Assembly: GCF_963675165.1 (NCBI RefSeq)
Contig: NC_087391.1
Location: 2,809,001-2,873,000, forward strand
Direction: 5' to 3'
DNA: 64,000 nucleotides
From: Halichondria panicea
Lineage: Eukaryota; Porifera; Demospongiae; Suberitida; Halichondriidae
Both the position numbers and the translations under genes were made by a program. The notes beneath the pieces are model-generated. The model saw only the letters and a list, made by a program, of their open reading frames with translations. It was not told the origin of the DNA and ran no database searches. Positions 24,397-31,557 of this stretch are shown here, piece after piece. The stretch's first letter is position 1; every line of letters begins with the position of its first letter.

Positions 24397-26680
24397 CTAT
24401 TTCAGCTGCTCAAGGATCAATGAAGTGCAAAGTAAGATTTTCTATAGGCTTCTAGTCATGTTTTTTTGGCAATATTAATTTTGTGGATTTGCAAATTAAA
24501 GCTTCGTTCTCGAGTTATGCCAAGTTTTGCTTACTTGGAATGCCATTGCAGCCTTTTCAGAAGAGTCCGTAGCAAAACTTGTTCACCGAGTGTTGCTACT
24601 CTACTTAGTAGTTAGCTCTGCACTAGAACGCTAGCTATTGGTAGCTGCAAGAGTGAGAAGAGAGCTGCAAGGCTCTGCTGACTTGCAGCCATTAATTTTA
24701 GACTTGAACTTTTGGCATCGATCGTTTTTAACAACAATCATGGTCGATCATTACCCACTATTTGAGTTTCCTAGTGATTGCAATGCAGCAAAATATTTTA
24801 TGTTATGTAGCTTTGGCACCTCCACCGAGGCATCAGCACCCGTGGTGCTTTCATTACTAATAATGAAGTTCTTTATCTAGAGTTATGTTGGTAACCTAGG
24901 GTCCTCCCTCTCCACACCATAATTACATGCACAGGCAGCTACACTTGATCTGAATGAAGTAAATGCAGGGCCGTAGCCTATGGGAGTGATCAGTGCCAAT
25001 ACATGTACCTCCAACTCTTTTTAAATTAGTACTAAAATCATTTGCATGGTGAAGTACTTTTACGTACAAATGATAATTACGCTCTCATTTGAATGGTGAA
25101 CTTCTACATACAAATAAAAAGCTCTATAATTATACAAATGAGTTACAAGTTTTTGGCACTGATCACCTCCCATAGTAGCCATGTACCAGCCTAGTTTTGA
25201 CCTGACCACTTTTTTGACGAAATGGTCATCACTATAGTGTAAACACAAAATGGACAAAGGGGTGGGGCGGGGCAGCCCACATAAACTCCTTTTCAGCATG
25301 CGCAATTCTGAGAATCTATTGCTATGGCTGCCGCTGTGAACGTCAAGAGAGCAAGTCTTCCTGACCAGGCTCACCATCCAGCAGAGAAATCCGACAACCA
25401 TTGGTACAGGGCGTGGCAGAGGAATTTTCAGCGCGTATTGCGCGCACGCATTTCTATTGTTCACCTGACCAATACAAAATTGATGGCTAGGGCCCTGGAA
25501 TGTGCAATGGAGCATGTCAATACTTCTTCATTTAAAAAGCGTAATTCCTTGTCCTAAACTCATTAACCAGGCCTTCATACAGAAAAAATTGACAGGATGG
25601 GGCAAAAGTCATAAAAATTGGGGAGGGGGGGGCAAGCCGGATATCCGTGTGCTCAGGCATCTGGGGAGTCTAGGAAATTGTTGCTTTAGACTGTCTGATA
25701 TCGCATCTGGTGCATTCTTAGGAACTGAGGTGTCAGTGTTAGAGTTAGGGTTTTTATGAAGGACAAATTGCAAAACAAAATGCCAGCAGCGACTATTTAA
25801 TGAAGTTTCAAGGTGTTATACTACTACATTATGAGTCAGTTCTTAGATAGATAAAATAGCTGTCTATTCCTGTCGCTACTGCATCGGTAGAGGAAAGCTT
25901 TTTTTAGACGAAGCTCATCAAAGCCCGGCATCCTGAGCAACACTAACTTAATGAACATCGTCCTGAAATCGCTGCATTTACTTACAGAGAGTGAATTAGA
26001 GGAAATTGTGGATATTATGAAACAGAAAGAATAAAAGTTTATCCTGTGATTCACATTGTAATGAATAATAAGACAAGATCTTTGTTTACTTTGTGTGCCA
26101 CAGGCCGTAACACCGACCTAATCCCAGGGGGGGGGCGCTTGCCCCCCTGTATATGAAGCCTTGCAAATTGCATGAGCTAGCATTGTATAGGATCACTTTT
26201 TAAAGGGCGAACCAATATAAAATTTAAGCCCCCTCAGCCTAGCTGGGTGTAGCCCGGCACCCATTCCCAACGGGTGGCCGGGGGACACACTTATGTAGGA
26301 TTTGTACTGCTGTGTTATGCAATACTGCTCCGTAAGCATCATGAATAAAATTATAAACCGCAGAATGCTGCTCTGTTGCTTATGAATAAAATTATAAACC
26401 GCACGTCCGGTGTTGGGCTGCACTCCTCAGTGCAGCAGTACAAATCCTATATAAGCATGTCCCCCGGCCACCTACCCTCAGCCCTGGACAGAAATTTTTG
26501 GCAGACCCACAATTTTTATGACGGATCTACTATAGGGATCTACTATATAATTATAGTAGATTCTACAGTACTACAGCTCTCACACTGATTAATTCGACAT
26601 TAATATGTTATACCTTTCTCCACTTCCATGAGTGCTACATTTGCCTCCTGTCTTGTATCGTTTGTCAGACCTTCAGACAT
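7159..26680 (-). CDS. INTS7: Integrator complex subunit 7, 24 exons
   Basis: INTS7 is a HEAT-repeat subunit of Integrator, the nuclear Pol II-associated complex that cleaves snRNA and other nascent transcripts. Coding exons: 26614-26680, 24024-24153, 22938-23084, 22706-22759, 22319-22449, 21653-21735, 21470-21586, 21224-21346, 20283-20397, 18253-18449, 16969-17065, 16001-16128, 15728-15926, 15626-15673, 14345-14502, 14063-14212, 13827-13930, 10406-10477, 10212-10335, 10118-10159, 9941-10039, 7621-7733, 7491-7557, 7159-7431. They sum to 2838 nt (945 residues plus stop; human is about 960). Family blocks seen in order: CEAIVKFPSL and FPFPILINAAYLKLA near the N-terminus, EKHLNKITSVDEF, IYSVIHSNDPIARAVTMR, KLDLIPILDLMHHD, RLWLAYKVARKAS, QQSCLL, LTLKVEGVIQHAGK and, near the C-terminus, DYFQTQFVL. 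The start is supported by an exon 1 ending in VALMEVEKG, as in the vertebrate protein. The exon 15 acceptor is the least certain junction. Intron 17 holds a whole gene on the other strand. Confidence 0.95.
8640..8850. repeat. Dispersed repeat, tandem pair
   Basis: The word GGCTATCCATGCTGTAAACG with flanking TAACTTGTTGT and CAGGTGAG occurs twice (about 8645-8692 and 8783-8834) and again near 51655-51700. All three are followed by similar sequence ('ACAAACCAACCAATGAACTAC'-like). Non-coding, in the INTS7 intron between exons 21 and 22. Confidence 0.5.
9277..9709. repeat. MITE with TACCGTATTTACTTGATTAA termini
   Basis: The left end TACCGTATTTACTTGATTAA continues into ACGCCC. The right end GGGCGTTTAATCAAGTAAAT continues into ACAGTA, an almost perfect inverse. 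Internal 'AATAAACGCCC(A/T)' words repeat several times in both orientations. About 433 bp, no coding capacity, inside the INTS7 intron between exons 21 and 22. Confidence 0.7.
10624..13692 (+). CDS. Intronless secreted 1022-residue protein, glycoside-hydrolase-like, nested in INTS7
   Basis: An uninterrupted 1022-codon frame. The N-terminus has a clear signal peptide (hydrophobic residues about 7-19, then SWAVRVY), so the product should enter the secretory pathway. It has many N-x-S/T sequons and no C-terminal membrane span. Residues about 440-490 (DVILTDAP...IFVSSQL...SGGNLVITAGN) look like the glutamine-amidotransferase-like fold found as the middle domain of GH42-type beta-galactosidases. 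Residues 1-430, rich in aromatic motifs (WFGNVSIYNRFG, GYVSFEGNWFY), could be the barrel-like enzyme domain, and residues about 620-700 a beta-sandwich. This family call is by fold impression only; I cannot name catalytic residues. The start is the first ATG, directly before the signal peptide. It lies antisense within INTS7 intron 17, 134 bp from exon 17 and 147 bp from exon 18. It may be an intronless acquisition or retrocopy. Confidence 0.88.
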   Translation: MIHYASTLFLVAIISIQASWAVRVYTHLLQPKENPDYDRYRVIHPSLEVFEPLPQFATLRNLPSSQAYLINYTQAIDKYCLNPNTTLGGILWPVSPSFMFSDNYKDFIDYIKEKGLYITSVHGFSPVSAGYRPPKSVLEYMEATLGSHWFGIANGEQDGHYFGAFIREEMPLNNPPLDQYLNFRDYFDRMEHILGPRLTTLLSSTYPHYQLKTGLYTLAGAETSQHGPNAQLRYSFIRGAGKQYGVIWFGNVSIYNRFGHKVYSKKKKASKTSHQTTRKIKFSCVNYTSMEGYDVDSFGDPFGPSCGTSLNLMKRLMYAQMMYNSGYVSFEGNWFYESNKGNDLSPIGLIQHNAYKWVSQKKVSLGKHLATVAIYLDYFNGWASPRQNKGVIYRTWMNLPYVNADYLTDGLLRLLYPHYQDSSYFHDETGVSSPTPYGDIVDVILTDAPVWVLKAYDTIFVSSQLAGGEEIARNLFDYVQSGGNLVITAGNLATLPRGYFNVSVTGGFRVIQAGEKVYLHSQKQPITERYNMTVRHLEYTQGATILAWLKDSTPLAIQIKDTSGGTLVVLATSYAVSSTQTNKPVSEIDEPITTPFPLLDHASLILHSSLSNASIIKSTTKLSIVTNYVDTDKLLVLVSNPLLEQQPLKFVVQNGEIINVKEIILDQSEKGQIGYLPDGYENADIGKSTPTTIAGGDTRLFQVTTTLKMTEIDKPSVKPRPIGIALHIRHIRLSLRREINSRPTFFQHYDSVVIDYSYLITKDEEFLVKERNWIATQRVKVYVDATPSLDLFPTLRLTSDAPDLYNESMSSFISLLKKMAILGSHDLILSLHIFPGDQSKESTFEQFNTTLQFLRELAKPLNITLHILDTPKNQLELLPMSRWLETYSLSSISFALSTSALLAFTDYKYDTILTTRTSMLYINAPGWDLFGLKYTNNEAISKNQTTELEIKQLLKHICSLVCCPYAKSPKTQTLDKLAKQQNHMYRGTQCNNVLPFVMDSVYLNQDEEYSDIRAVEQLLAPQ
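14831..15564. mobile_element. TIR element with three internal 163-bp direct repeats
   Basis: The termini start GGAGGCTGTAACCACTTGA (left) and match the inverse of the right end (TCAAGTGGTTCCAGCCTCC). Similarity continues for about 85 bp through CCAAACTTCTCTTGCAG. Inside, a unit beginning AAACGTTATTTTGCAGGGG and ending GCGACTGGTATCTCGAT is repeated three times (about 14928-15080, 15081-15245, 15246-15402), nearly identical, followed by a short inverted partial copy. Non-autonomous. It sits in INTS7 intron 14, about 60 bp from exon 14. Confidence 0.7.
16636..16960 (-). repeat. MITE-A family, truncated copy
   Basis: Carries the family landmarks GGTGCTGATGCCTCGGT (16648), TTTTGCTGCATGCA, TTAATGGCTGCATCAG, CTCTTGCAGCTAC, AATAGCTAACGTTCTAGTGC and GCAACACTCTATGAACAA in the same order as the copies at 41728-42320 and 24311-24862, here minus-oriented. 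It lacks the CA-microsatellite end and stops within a few bases of the INTS7 exon 11 splice donor. Confidence 0.65.
17442..18115. mobile_element. Probable Mutator-like MITE with 9-bp target duplication
   Basis: Long terminal inverted repeats of about 118 bp (17451-17569 and 17989-18106) start CAGAGGAGGGAGGACACG and run to CTCTACATATTGG almost without mismatch. They are flanked directly by CGTAGTACC on both sides (17442-17450 and 18107-18115), a 9-bp target-site duplication typical of Mutator-like elements. The 420-bp interior holds a minisatellite of degenerate units around GAGTGCCTGGGGTGCTTCTC (17730-17920). No transposase. Located in INTS7 intron 10. Confidence 0.8.
19495..19712 (+). repeat. 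Dispersed repeat, copy in INTS7 intron 9
   Basis: Shares with 23745-23935 (opposite orientation) the words CGAGTGCC, ATAAATTTGTAT, GTACAATCCCCATTGA, TTTTATGCT and TTTCTAGCACTAC in the same order, about 75-80% alike by eye. Non-coding. Confidence 0.5.
20078..20222 (+). repeat. 'ATTATGCCTCGAGG' dispersed repeat, copy 1
   Basis: An about 145-bp unit: GCTATAATTATGTGTTTTATATA, a ...CCCTTTACC..ATTATGCCTCGAGG core, then ACTGTGTAA, AACAC.GAAGG and TTGACAACGTG. It recurs at 21815-21955 and 45722-45870, and as an inverted fragment at 2180-2240. Probably a short non-autonomous element. Confidence 0.55.
21815..21955 (+). repeat. 'ATTATGCCTCGAGG' dispersed repeat, copy 2
   Basis: Same landmarks as the copy at 20078-20222 (GGCTATAATTAT, TTTTATATATC, TCATGCCTCGAGGG, CGTGACCGTGTAATAA, CCTTGACAACGTGC). 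In the INTS7 intron between exons 5 and 6. Confidence 0.55.
21958..22277. repeat. Tigger/pogo-like MITE
   Basis: The left terminus ACAGTTGAGCCTCGATTATC and the right terminus GGATAATCGAGACTCAACTGT are near-perfect inverses of about 21 bp around 280 bp of non-coding DNA. CAGTTGA...GATTATCC ends are the style of Tigger/pogo MITEs. INTS7 intron 5, ending about 40 bp from exon 5. Not closely similar to the ends of the 54.2-60.7 kb transposon. Confidence 0.65.
23520..23640. repeat. Fragment related to the 49.7-50.5 kb TIR element
   Basis: GCAGAAACTATATTATTAATTAGCG, TGCGCTAAT, GCAGAGCTCTAT and CCCAGTAACC occur in the order seen in inverted orientation near 50300-50430. This suggests a second, decayed copy of that element in INTS7 intron 2. 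Confidence 0.4.
23745..23935 (-). repeat. Dispersed repeat, inverted copy of 19495-19712
   Basis: Inverse orientation of the repeat in INTS7 intron 9 (see that entry for shared words). The two copies lie 4 kb apart in introns of the same gene and could pair in pre-mRNA. Confidence 0.5.
24311..24862 (+). mobile_element. MITE-A family, full-length copy with TG microsatellite
   Basis: One end reads ATTATGCCTCAGTGCGCATG followed by CGCAAGCGAGGTATACGG and a (TG)n run at 24356-24393. The other end carries the inverse of GGTGCTGATGCCTCGGTGG then TTTCATTA. The two ends share the short inverted word ATGCCTC-G-TG. A TTA trinucleotide lies outside both ends, compatible with a PIF/Harbinger-type 3-bp duplication, but this is not consistent in all copies. 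About 550 bp, no protein. INTS7 intron 1. Confidence 0.65.
24970..25181. repeat. Short TIR element
   Basis: GTAGCCTATGGGAGTGATCAG near 24973 is matched by the inverse CTGATCACCTCCCATAGTAGCC near 25156-25181, about 22-bp arms around an interior with repeated 'ATTTG.ATGGTGAA.TTCTAC.TACAAAT' words. INTS7 intron 1. Confidence 0.5.
25850..26034 (+). pseudogene. Decayed hAT transposase C-terminal fragment
   Basis: Conceptual translation around 25860-25930 gives SIPVATASVE, ESFF, a stop, then TKLIKARHP. This is the hAT C-terminal dimerisation signature (P-x-A-T-A-S-x-E-R-x-F-S followed by LKLIK). At least two in-frame stops and a frame change show it is dead. A poly-G/C stretch (26125-26145) lies downstream. 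It sits in INTS7 intron 1. Confidence 0.5.
26272..26472. repeat. TIR element with 40-bp arms
   Basis: GGTGGCCGGGGGACACACTT (left, from 26273) and the inverse of CATGTCCCCCGGCCACC (right, to 26472) continue into GTAGGATTTGTACTGCTG, giving about 40-bp arms. The interior contains a direct repeat, ATGAATAAAATTATAAACCGCA, present twice (26340 and 26381). INTS7 intron 1, about 140 bp from exon 1. Confidence 0.6.
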
Positions 26681-28133
26681 TCTGATCTTTCAGGTATCTA
26701 ACTTTTTGGTGCCTCAGATATAATATATGTACGTAGTCTACATATGCTTGCACCATAAGTACGTTACTACGTATCTCTGGGTACGTATATTGTACCAGAT
26801 TGTACTATGCTTGCACAGTCGAGTCCATGTGTGAGGTGTTTTATATAGAATCATAGAAGTGAAGAGACAAGATCCACCAGCCCCGAATGTTTCTATTGGA
26901 ACGTTGGGCCAAAAACCTGTTTTTAATCAGGGCTGGTGCGAGACTAAATTTAAAGAGCAAAAAACCTGACTGCTTTGTGCACTTCTTTATTACATGGATT
27001 TTTAATGTAGGAAGGTGAAATGTGAAATGCTGATTGCACATGACAGTTTGTAGAGGTACGTCTAGACTCGGACTCTACTGGAGATCTCATGTGTGCATGC
27101 GACGAATTAACTCAATTTTGCCTAATCGAGGTACTCGTGTCGGACCACCTCCTCTAGATCTGGTGCTCCCCTGATACCTGATTATGCACATGTAGATAGG
27201 ACTACAGATCGAGGCCCTAAGGCTGTTGAGGAAGACTATTTTGCTGACTCTATAGACTCGTGGGTCATGCATGACAGCTGTTTTCAAAGCCTTATGCAAT
27301 GTAGTGCCATTAATTGTCATCGTGAAATGACTTCATTGCATGTTTACTTTTTGCTCTTGAATTAGATCTATATCTTATATAATTATACATGTACGTAGAA
27401 AGGATCAGTAATGCAACATCGTTGCCATGGTTACTGTCATGTTGTGTATGTTACCTGTGACCCACTGCTCTTTTGAAAATGCAGCCTCCAATATACACAC
27501 TTACAAAAGAAATTAAGCTTTTACTAAGGAGCATTTAAGGCAGCTTTCATGTACTTGCCACAGTGGCATGCATAATTATGAATTAGAATGACCTCATACC
27601 CCCAAATTCTCAGTATCACCAAGAGCTTTTGGTAAGGTTAGGTCACAGCCAATTAACGCAAATAGTAAATCATATCAAGTATATACATTTTGGGTGAAAA
27701 ACGGTATTGTCAAGATATTATACAAGAAACCTTATAGTAGATCTGATCTACATGCACTTCAATTTTAATGCGGCTGTTTTTGTAAAAATCTGCCTTAACC
27801 TATACTGAGGTGTTACAAAAAGTGTAGTTTGCCCTTTGTTGCTGCATACTGCTAAGTTTCCATGTTCGTCTAGATATACGTTAGTGTTGGCAAGCTGACC
27901 ATGACGAACATTTTTCATCATGAAAACCTAGACGCTGGTGGGATGCTGGGATGCATGCAACACAGTACATGCAAATAAGTGTGAAAATTGATATCACTGC
28001 TGTTCAAGTTAACTTTATCACATGAAAAAATGACCTCCTATATCTATAATTATACGGTATAATATTTGGAGTGCATGATGCAACACTCAGAAAATTATAC
28101 AACCGCCTACGCTCCTAGACATCTAGCTATAGG

Positions 28134-28414
28134 TTAATGAAAGCACCACGGGTGCTGATGCCTCGGTGGAGGTGCCAAAGCTACATAAAATAAAACTACT
28201 ATATTGTACTAATAGCTAGCTTCATGATGAACATCTATAATTTTGCTGCATGCAAATAGTGGGTAATTGAAGAAAACATGACTAGAAGCCTATAGAAACT
28301 CTTACTTGCACTTCATTGATCCTTGAGCAGCTGTAGTGGTCTACACACACACACACACAGACACACAAACACACCACCGTTACCTCGCTTGCGCATGCGC
28401 ACCAAGGCATAATT
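28134..28414 (-). mobile_element. MITE-A family, internally deleted copy
   Basis: Starts TTAATGAAAGCACCACGGGTG, contains GGTGCTGATGCCTCGGTGGAG and TTTTGCTGCATGCA, then jumps to CTAGAAGCCTATAGAAAC and GATCCTTGAGCAGCTG, then a CA microsatellite (28343-28374), and ends CTTGCGCATGCGCACCAAGG then CATAATTAA. About 270 bp of interior present in other copies is missing. TTAA flanks both ends. Confidence 0.65.
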
Positions 28415-28585
28415 AAGTGTATCATGAAGTATTTTGTCTCCTAGCTGATATTCCTCAAAACAAAATATTTCAAGACAGCCATAATATTTGGTCTGGGAAG
28501 AGGAGGACAGATACCGCCTTTAAATATTGGTTCCCCAGTGAAACTTGGTCCCCCAGCCTAAACAATAGACTGATGCTACAATTCT

Positions 28586-28625
28586 CATGTAGTGTGTCCC
28601 CTGACATCAGGGGACACACTACATG
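28586..28625. repeat. 40-bp perfect palindrome
   Basis: Two 19-nt arms (CATGTAGTGTGTCCCCTGA and its exact inverse) are separated by CA. Located about 355 bp beyond the semaphorin stop. Could form a cruciform or, if transcribed, a tight hairpin. Confidence 0.8.
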
Positions 28626-28805
28626 CAGACAGTGTTTGCCATGCATTTCTTCTGTTCCACAATTATTTCAGTGGAGTTGACCCCCCCCCCCCCCGGATAA
28701 AAATGTGTGACAAGTGTCACAGTATTTGTGTACTGGCTCAACGTACTTATCACTTTGCTAGTTAGACAGTGTTACCGTCACTGTATCATGAGGCTGTCTT
28801 GAAGG

Positions 28806-28811
28806 TTTATT
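28806..28811 (-). terminator. Polyadenylation signal AATAAA for the semaphorin gene
   Basis: TTTATT on the plus strand, i.e. AATAAA on the minus strand, 170 bp downstream of the semaphorin stop codon at 28981. The first canonical signal I see there. Confidence 0.45.
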
Positions 28812-28980
28812 TCTTTATGTCAATGATGTCATCGGAGCACATATATACATGTACAATAATACATGCGTGATTGTAATGGTTGTACATGTTACTTATCGGT
28901 ATGATTCATAGCACTTGAGTTCAGGATAACAGAACGCATGTTTACAGTTAGCTGCTACAGTTAGTTAGTTGCTGTATACC

Positions 28981-31371
28981 CTACACATCAGAAATGGGTG
29001 AGTCCAATGGTGAGGATGGCTCGCTCGATAAACTGTTTTCCCTTAGCCAGGTTGTGGAGTCAGTTCTCCCTCGAGGAGCAGTGTAACCTGGGAATTTCTT
29101 TCGCCCAACGCCATTCGTAGTAGTGTGGCCAATAGACTTGTGTCCTCGATGTGGATGGCTGCTGCCTGCAACATTAAAACTTCTTAGAGGAGGAACAACA
29201 TCACACTCGTCAAAAGCGTCATCTTCAGTTGAAACATACATGTTGATGTCTTTACTATTTTTGCGCTTGTGTGTATTTCCAGAAGGAGGTGGAGCAAGAG
29301 CAAGGGGAGTTGGTTTCAGTTGCAACGAAGGAATTTTTGAGGGAATCGTCGGAATGTAGCTAGGATTGTCTCTCATAGCAAGGTCTTTCTTTTGAATCTG
29401 TTTCTGAATGTCATCAGTGATTCGGTTGTTGACTTGTGTGATAGTGTTAGATCTAGCGTCTGCTTGACCAGAATGTCTGTGATGGTTTATGGAGTGTTTG
29501 TGCTTTTTTGGAGTTATGAACAACTTCAAGAAGAGAAAACACACAAAGGCACCAACTGGTATTCCTACAACAAAAGCTCCTATTGTAGCTCCGACTAGAT
29601 CTGGAATTGAGATGGAACTATCAGACATGGCAGACAAGCTACCAACAGAGGTAGTAGATATTTCTCCAGGCTCTTCCTCATGATCTAATGTTGTGATCTG
29701 GCAAGAGGGTGTAAGTGGTGTAGTAGTGTCTGATCTTGAACCGCAAGTGTCAATGATACGACTCTCAATTGTCAGAACAGATTGAATAATGGTTAGAGGA
29801 CTAGATGTTATCTTATTGGTGCACCTGTCTCCGTCCCAACCACAGTATGCATCTTTCGAGTCCAGGCATGCGAAGCAACTGTCATATTTAGAACAATCAC
29901 CTAGTGATATTAGCATTACATGGTTATCTGTTGTTGCATACAGGAATCGAGTTTCATCGGAATTACGACGAATAGTGAGGTGTCCTAATGCACTTCCAAA
30001 TCGATTTATCACATCTTCCTGTCTGTTTCCTTCATCATCAATCACTAGTTGATGAAGATCACCATTTTGAGTGGAATAGTACATAATAGTTTGAGTACTT
30101 TGATTGTAATTAATGATGTCAACGATAAGCTTGTCTAGTCTCTTTCCCGCGACTGTGTGGAGAGGTTGGGAGTCCATTGAAGTAACATCATTGAACACCA
30201 GCTGGTACTGGGAGGCATCAGAAATTGATCGTTGATTATCACCCTCTCCTGGACAAGAAAACGTGTCTGCAGTCACTCTTCTCCATGTCAGAGGATTTCC
30301 ATCAGAAACCAAATATTGCCCATCCTCAAACACTTTTGTTAAACTCCCGGCAGAGTTGGGATCAAAATTAAACTTGCAGATTGCACTTCCACTTGGTGCG
30401 TTAACAGGTGAGGTGAACACTCCGTAGAGAAACTGTTGCCCATCAGGTTGTACCCAAAAAACAGTTGACTGCAGGTTGTCATAAGAATATGGTATTGTGC
30501 CTTGTGTTGCGAAAGAAGTGCAAGACATTCTCGCCTTCTGAAATGTAAGGAAAAAGTTGGTCGGGTAAATTGCTTCTGGGTTCATTCCATTGTCACTCTT
30601 ACATATCCTGACTGCTCTTGAATAAACCACAGATTTTCCTTGATCAACTTCATAGGCACGCTCTCGCAAAAAAAAGTACACATGACTATCTGTCTCGTAA
30701 GATGAAACAAATGTTGGCTCGTGCAGCCAGCGCTGATCCGAACTAGGAACATTGACAAGAATTGTATTATCTCTTTGTAAAGGATTAGGGGCCATTCCTA
30801 TGGTCTGGGAAGCAAATGCATTAAATCTTGTTCCAGAGAAGAATCGTTCACCACTAGTGAGTGTAGCAACAATTTGGGTGTTGTCAGAGTAAGGACTGAA
30901 TCCATTGTCCACATTCTGAACATCAGTCATATATTCATAAACAGAAATGTTGGAAACGTTGTGTAGAGTGCATTTCGGTCTGAATGCATTTGTACCGCAT
31001 ACCAATATTCTATCACCTGCAGGTACCAACTGTATCAGCTTCACAAAGTTTTGGCATGATGAGGGATCGTTTCCAAGCTGCCCTGGAAGCTCAAACCCCA
31101 CACAGTTTTCGTAGACGCTGGCCTTAGGAGTCAAATCAGCATACTCGTGTACTTGGAGCTCAAAACTTGTGGAAAATAGACTGTTTAAGGATCCCAACAT
31201 CAGTTTATTGTGGATAATGGATACAGTATCAACAGGTCCTTGCAGTGAGCATATACGACCATAGGTTGTGTCCTGACAGGTAGGTGCACTGATTCCAGCT
31301 GAGTATGCGGAACTCAGTGCTAGATGTAGACAGAAGAGTAGAAACACAAAAACTTGCATCTTTAAAACCAA
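28981..31371 (-). CDS. Transmembrane semaphorin (Sema-PSI-TM), intronless
   Basis: 796 residues in a single exon. Semaphorins are extracellular guidance ligands that bind plexins. Residues 1-23 form a signal peptide. A Sema beta-propeller covers about residues 40-490, with hallmarks LVCGTNAFRPKC (about 123-134), YFFLRE, VYSRAVRICKSDNG, and LYGVFTSPV with AICKF. A cysteine-rich PSI domain follows (about 493-535: CSKYDSCFACL, CGWDGDRC). A stalk with Ser/Thr leads to one membrane span (about 597-618, IGAFVVGIPVGAFVCFLFL) with a stop-transfer KKHKH, then a 178-residue tail with proline-rich (PLALAPPPSG) and serine-rich stretches. No Ig or thrombospondin domain is visible. The tail has no GAP domain, which argues against a plexin. 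The start is the only ATG before the signal peptide. Divergent from DLST, 186 bp between the two start codons. Confidence 0.93.
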   Translation of the reverse strand: MVLKMQVFVFLLFCLHLALSSAYSAGISAPTCQDTTYGRICSLQGPVDTVSIIHNKLMLGSLNSLFSTSFELQVHEYADLTPKASVYENCVGFELPGQLGNDPSSCQNFVKLIQLVPAGDRILVCGTNAFRPKCTLHNVSNISVYEYMTDVQNVDNGFSPYSDNTQIVATLTSGERFFSGTRFNAFASQTIGMAPNPLQRDNTILVNVPSSDQRWLHEPTFVSSYETDSHVYFFLRERAYEVDQGKSVVYSRAVRICKSDNGMNPEAIYPTNFFLTFQKARMSCTSFATQGTIPYSYDNLQSTVFWVQPDGQQFLYGVFTSPVNAPSGSAICKFNFDPNSAGSLTKVFEDGQYLVSDGNPLTWRRVTADTFSCPGEGDNQRSISDASQYQLVFNDVTSMDSQPLHTVAGKRLDKLIVDIINYNQSTQTIMYYSTQNGDLHQLVIDDEGNRQEDVINRFGSALGHLTIRRNSDETRFLYATTDNHVMLISLGDCSKYDSCFACLDSKDAYCGWDGDRCTNKITSSPLTIIQSVLTIESRIIDTCGSRSDTTTPLTPSCQITTLDHEEEPGEISTTSVGSLSAMSDSSISIPDLVGATIGAFVVGIPVGAFVCFLFLKLFITPKKHKHSINHHRHSGQADARSNTITQVNNRITDDIQKQIQKKDLAMRDNPSYIPTIPSKIPSLQLKPTPLALAPPPSGNTHKRKNSKDINMYVSTEDDAFDECDVVPPLRSFNVAGSSHPHRGHKSIGHTTTNGVGRKKFPGYTAPRGRTDSTTWLRENSLSSEPSSPLDSPISDV

Positions 31372-31557
31372 ATCGCTTTTACTAACACAAAATTTTCATT
31401 GTGCAAGGAGACTGACATACCGGGTACTGTGCTGCGTTGCGACTTTTTACCACTGGAATGCTGGAATCTTCAATTTTTCACTCCCTAGGCCCTTTGTGAT
31501 CTTGAAGCCTCGCCTGAAGCACCGCCTACAGAGCTGCACACTCGACACTATTTTAAG
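31372..31557. promoter_or_regulatory. Shared divergent promoter region, semaphorin / DLST
   Basis: Only 186 bp separate the semaphorin ATG (31371, minus) from the DLST exon 1 ATG (31558, plus), so both 5' UTRs and core promoters must lie in or around it. I see no TATA box. Inference from gene arrangement; it depends on DLST exon 1 being correct. Confidence 0.5.

Larger units (their letters stand above)
26681..28980. other. INTS7-semaphorin spacer
   Basis: Holds the presumed INTS7 promoter (ATG at 26680) and the semaphorin 3' UTR. Within it are the 'AGGTACTCGTGTCG' repeat (27109-27155), a MITE-A copy (28134-28414), a 40-bp palindrome (28586-28625) and a poly-C run at 28681-28694. I see no additional gene. 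Confidence 0.5.

Noticed and set aside
25060-25557. Open frames on both strands around 25.3 kb
   Set aside because: No domain, overlapping each other on opposite strands, in an INTS7 intron full of transposon debris.
29123-30052. Plus-strand frames within the semaphorin
   Set aside because: Shadow frames antisense to a gene with strong domain evidence.
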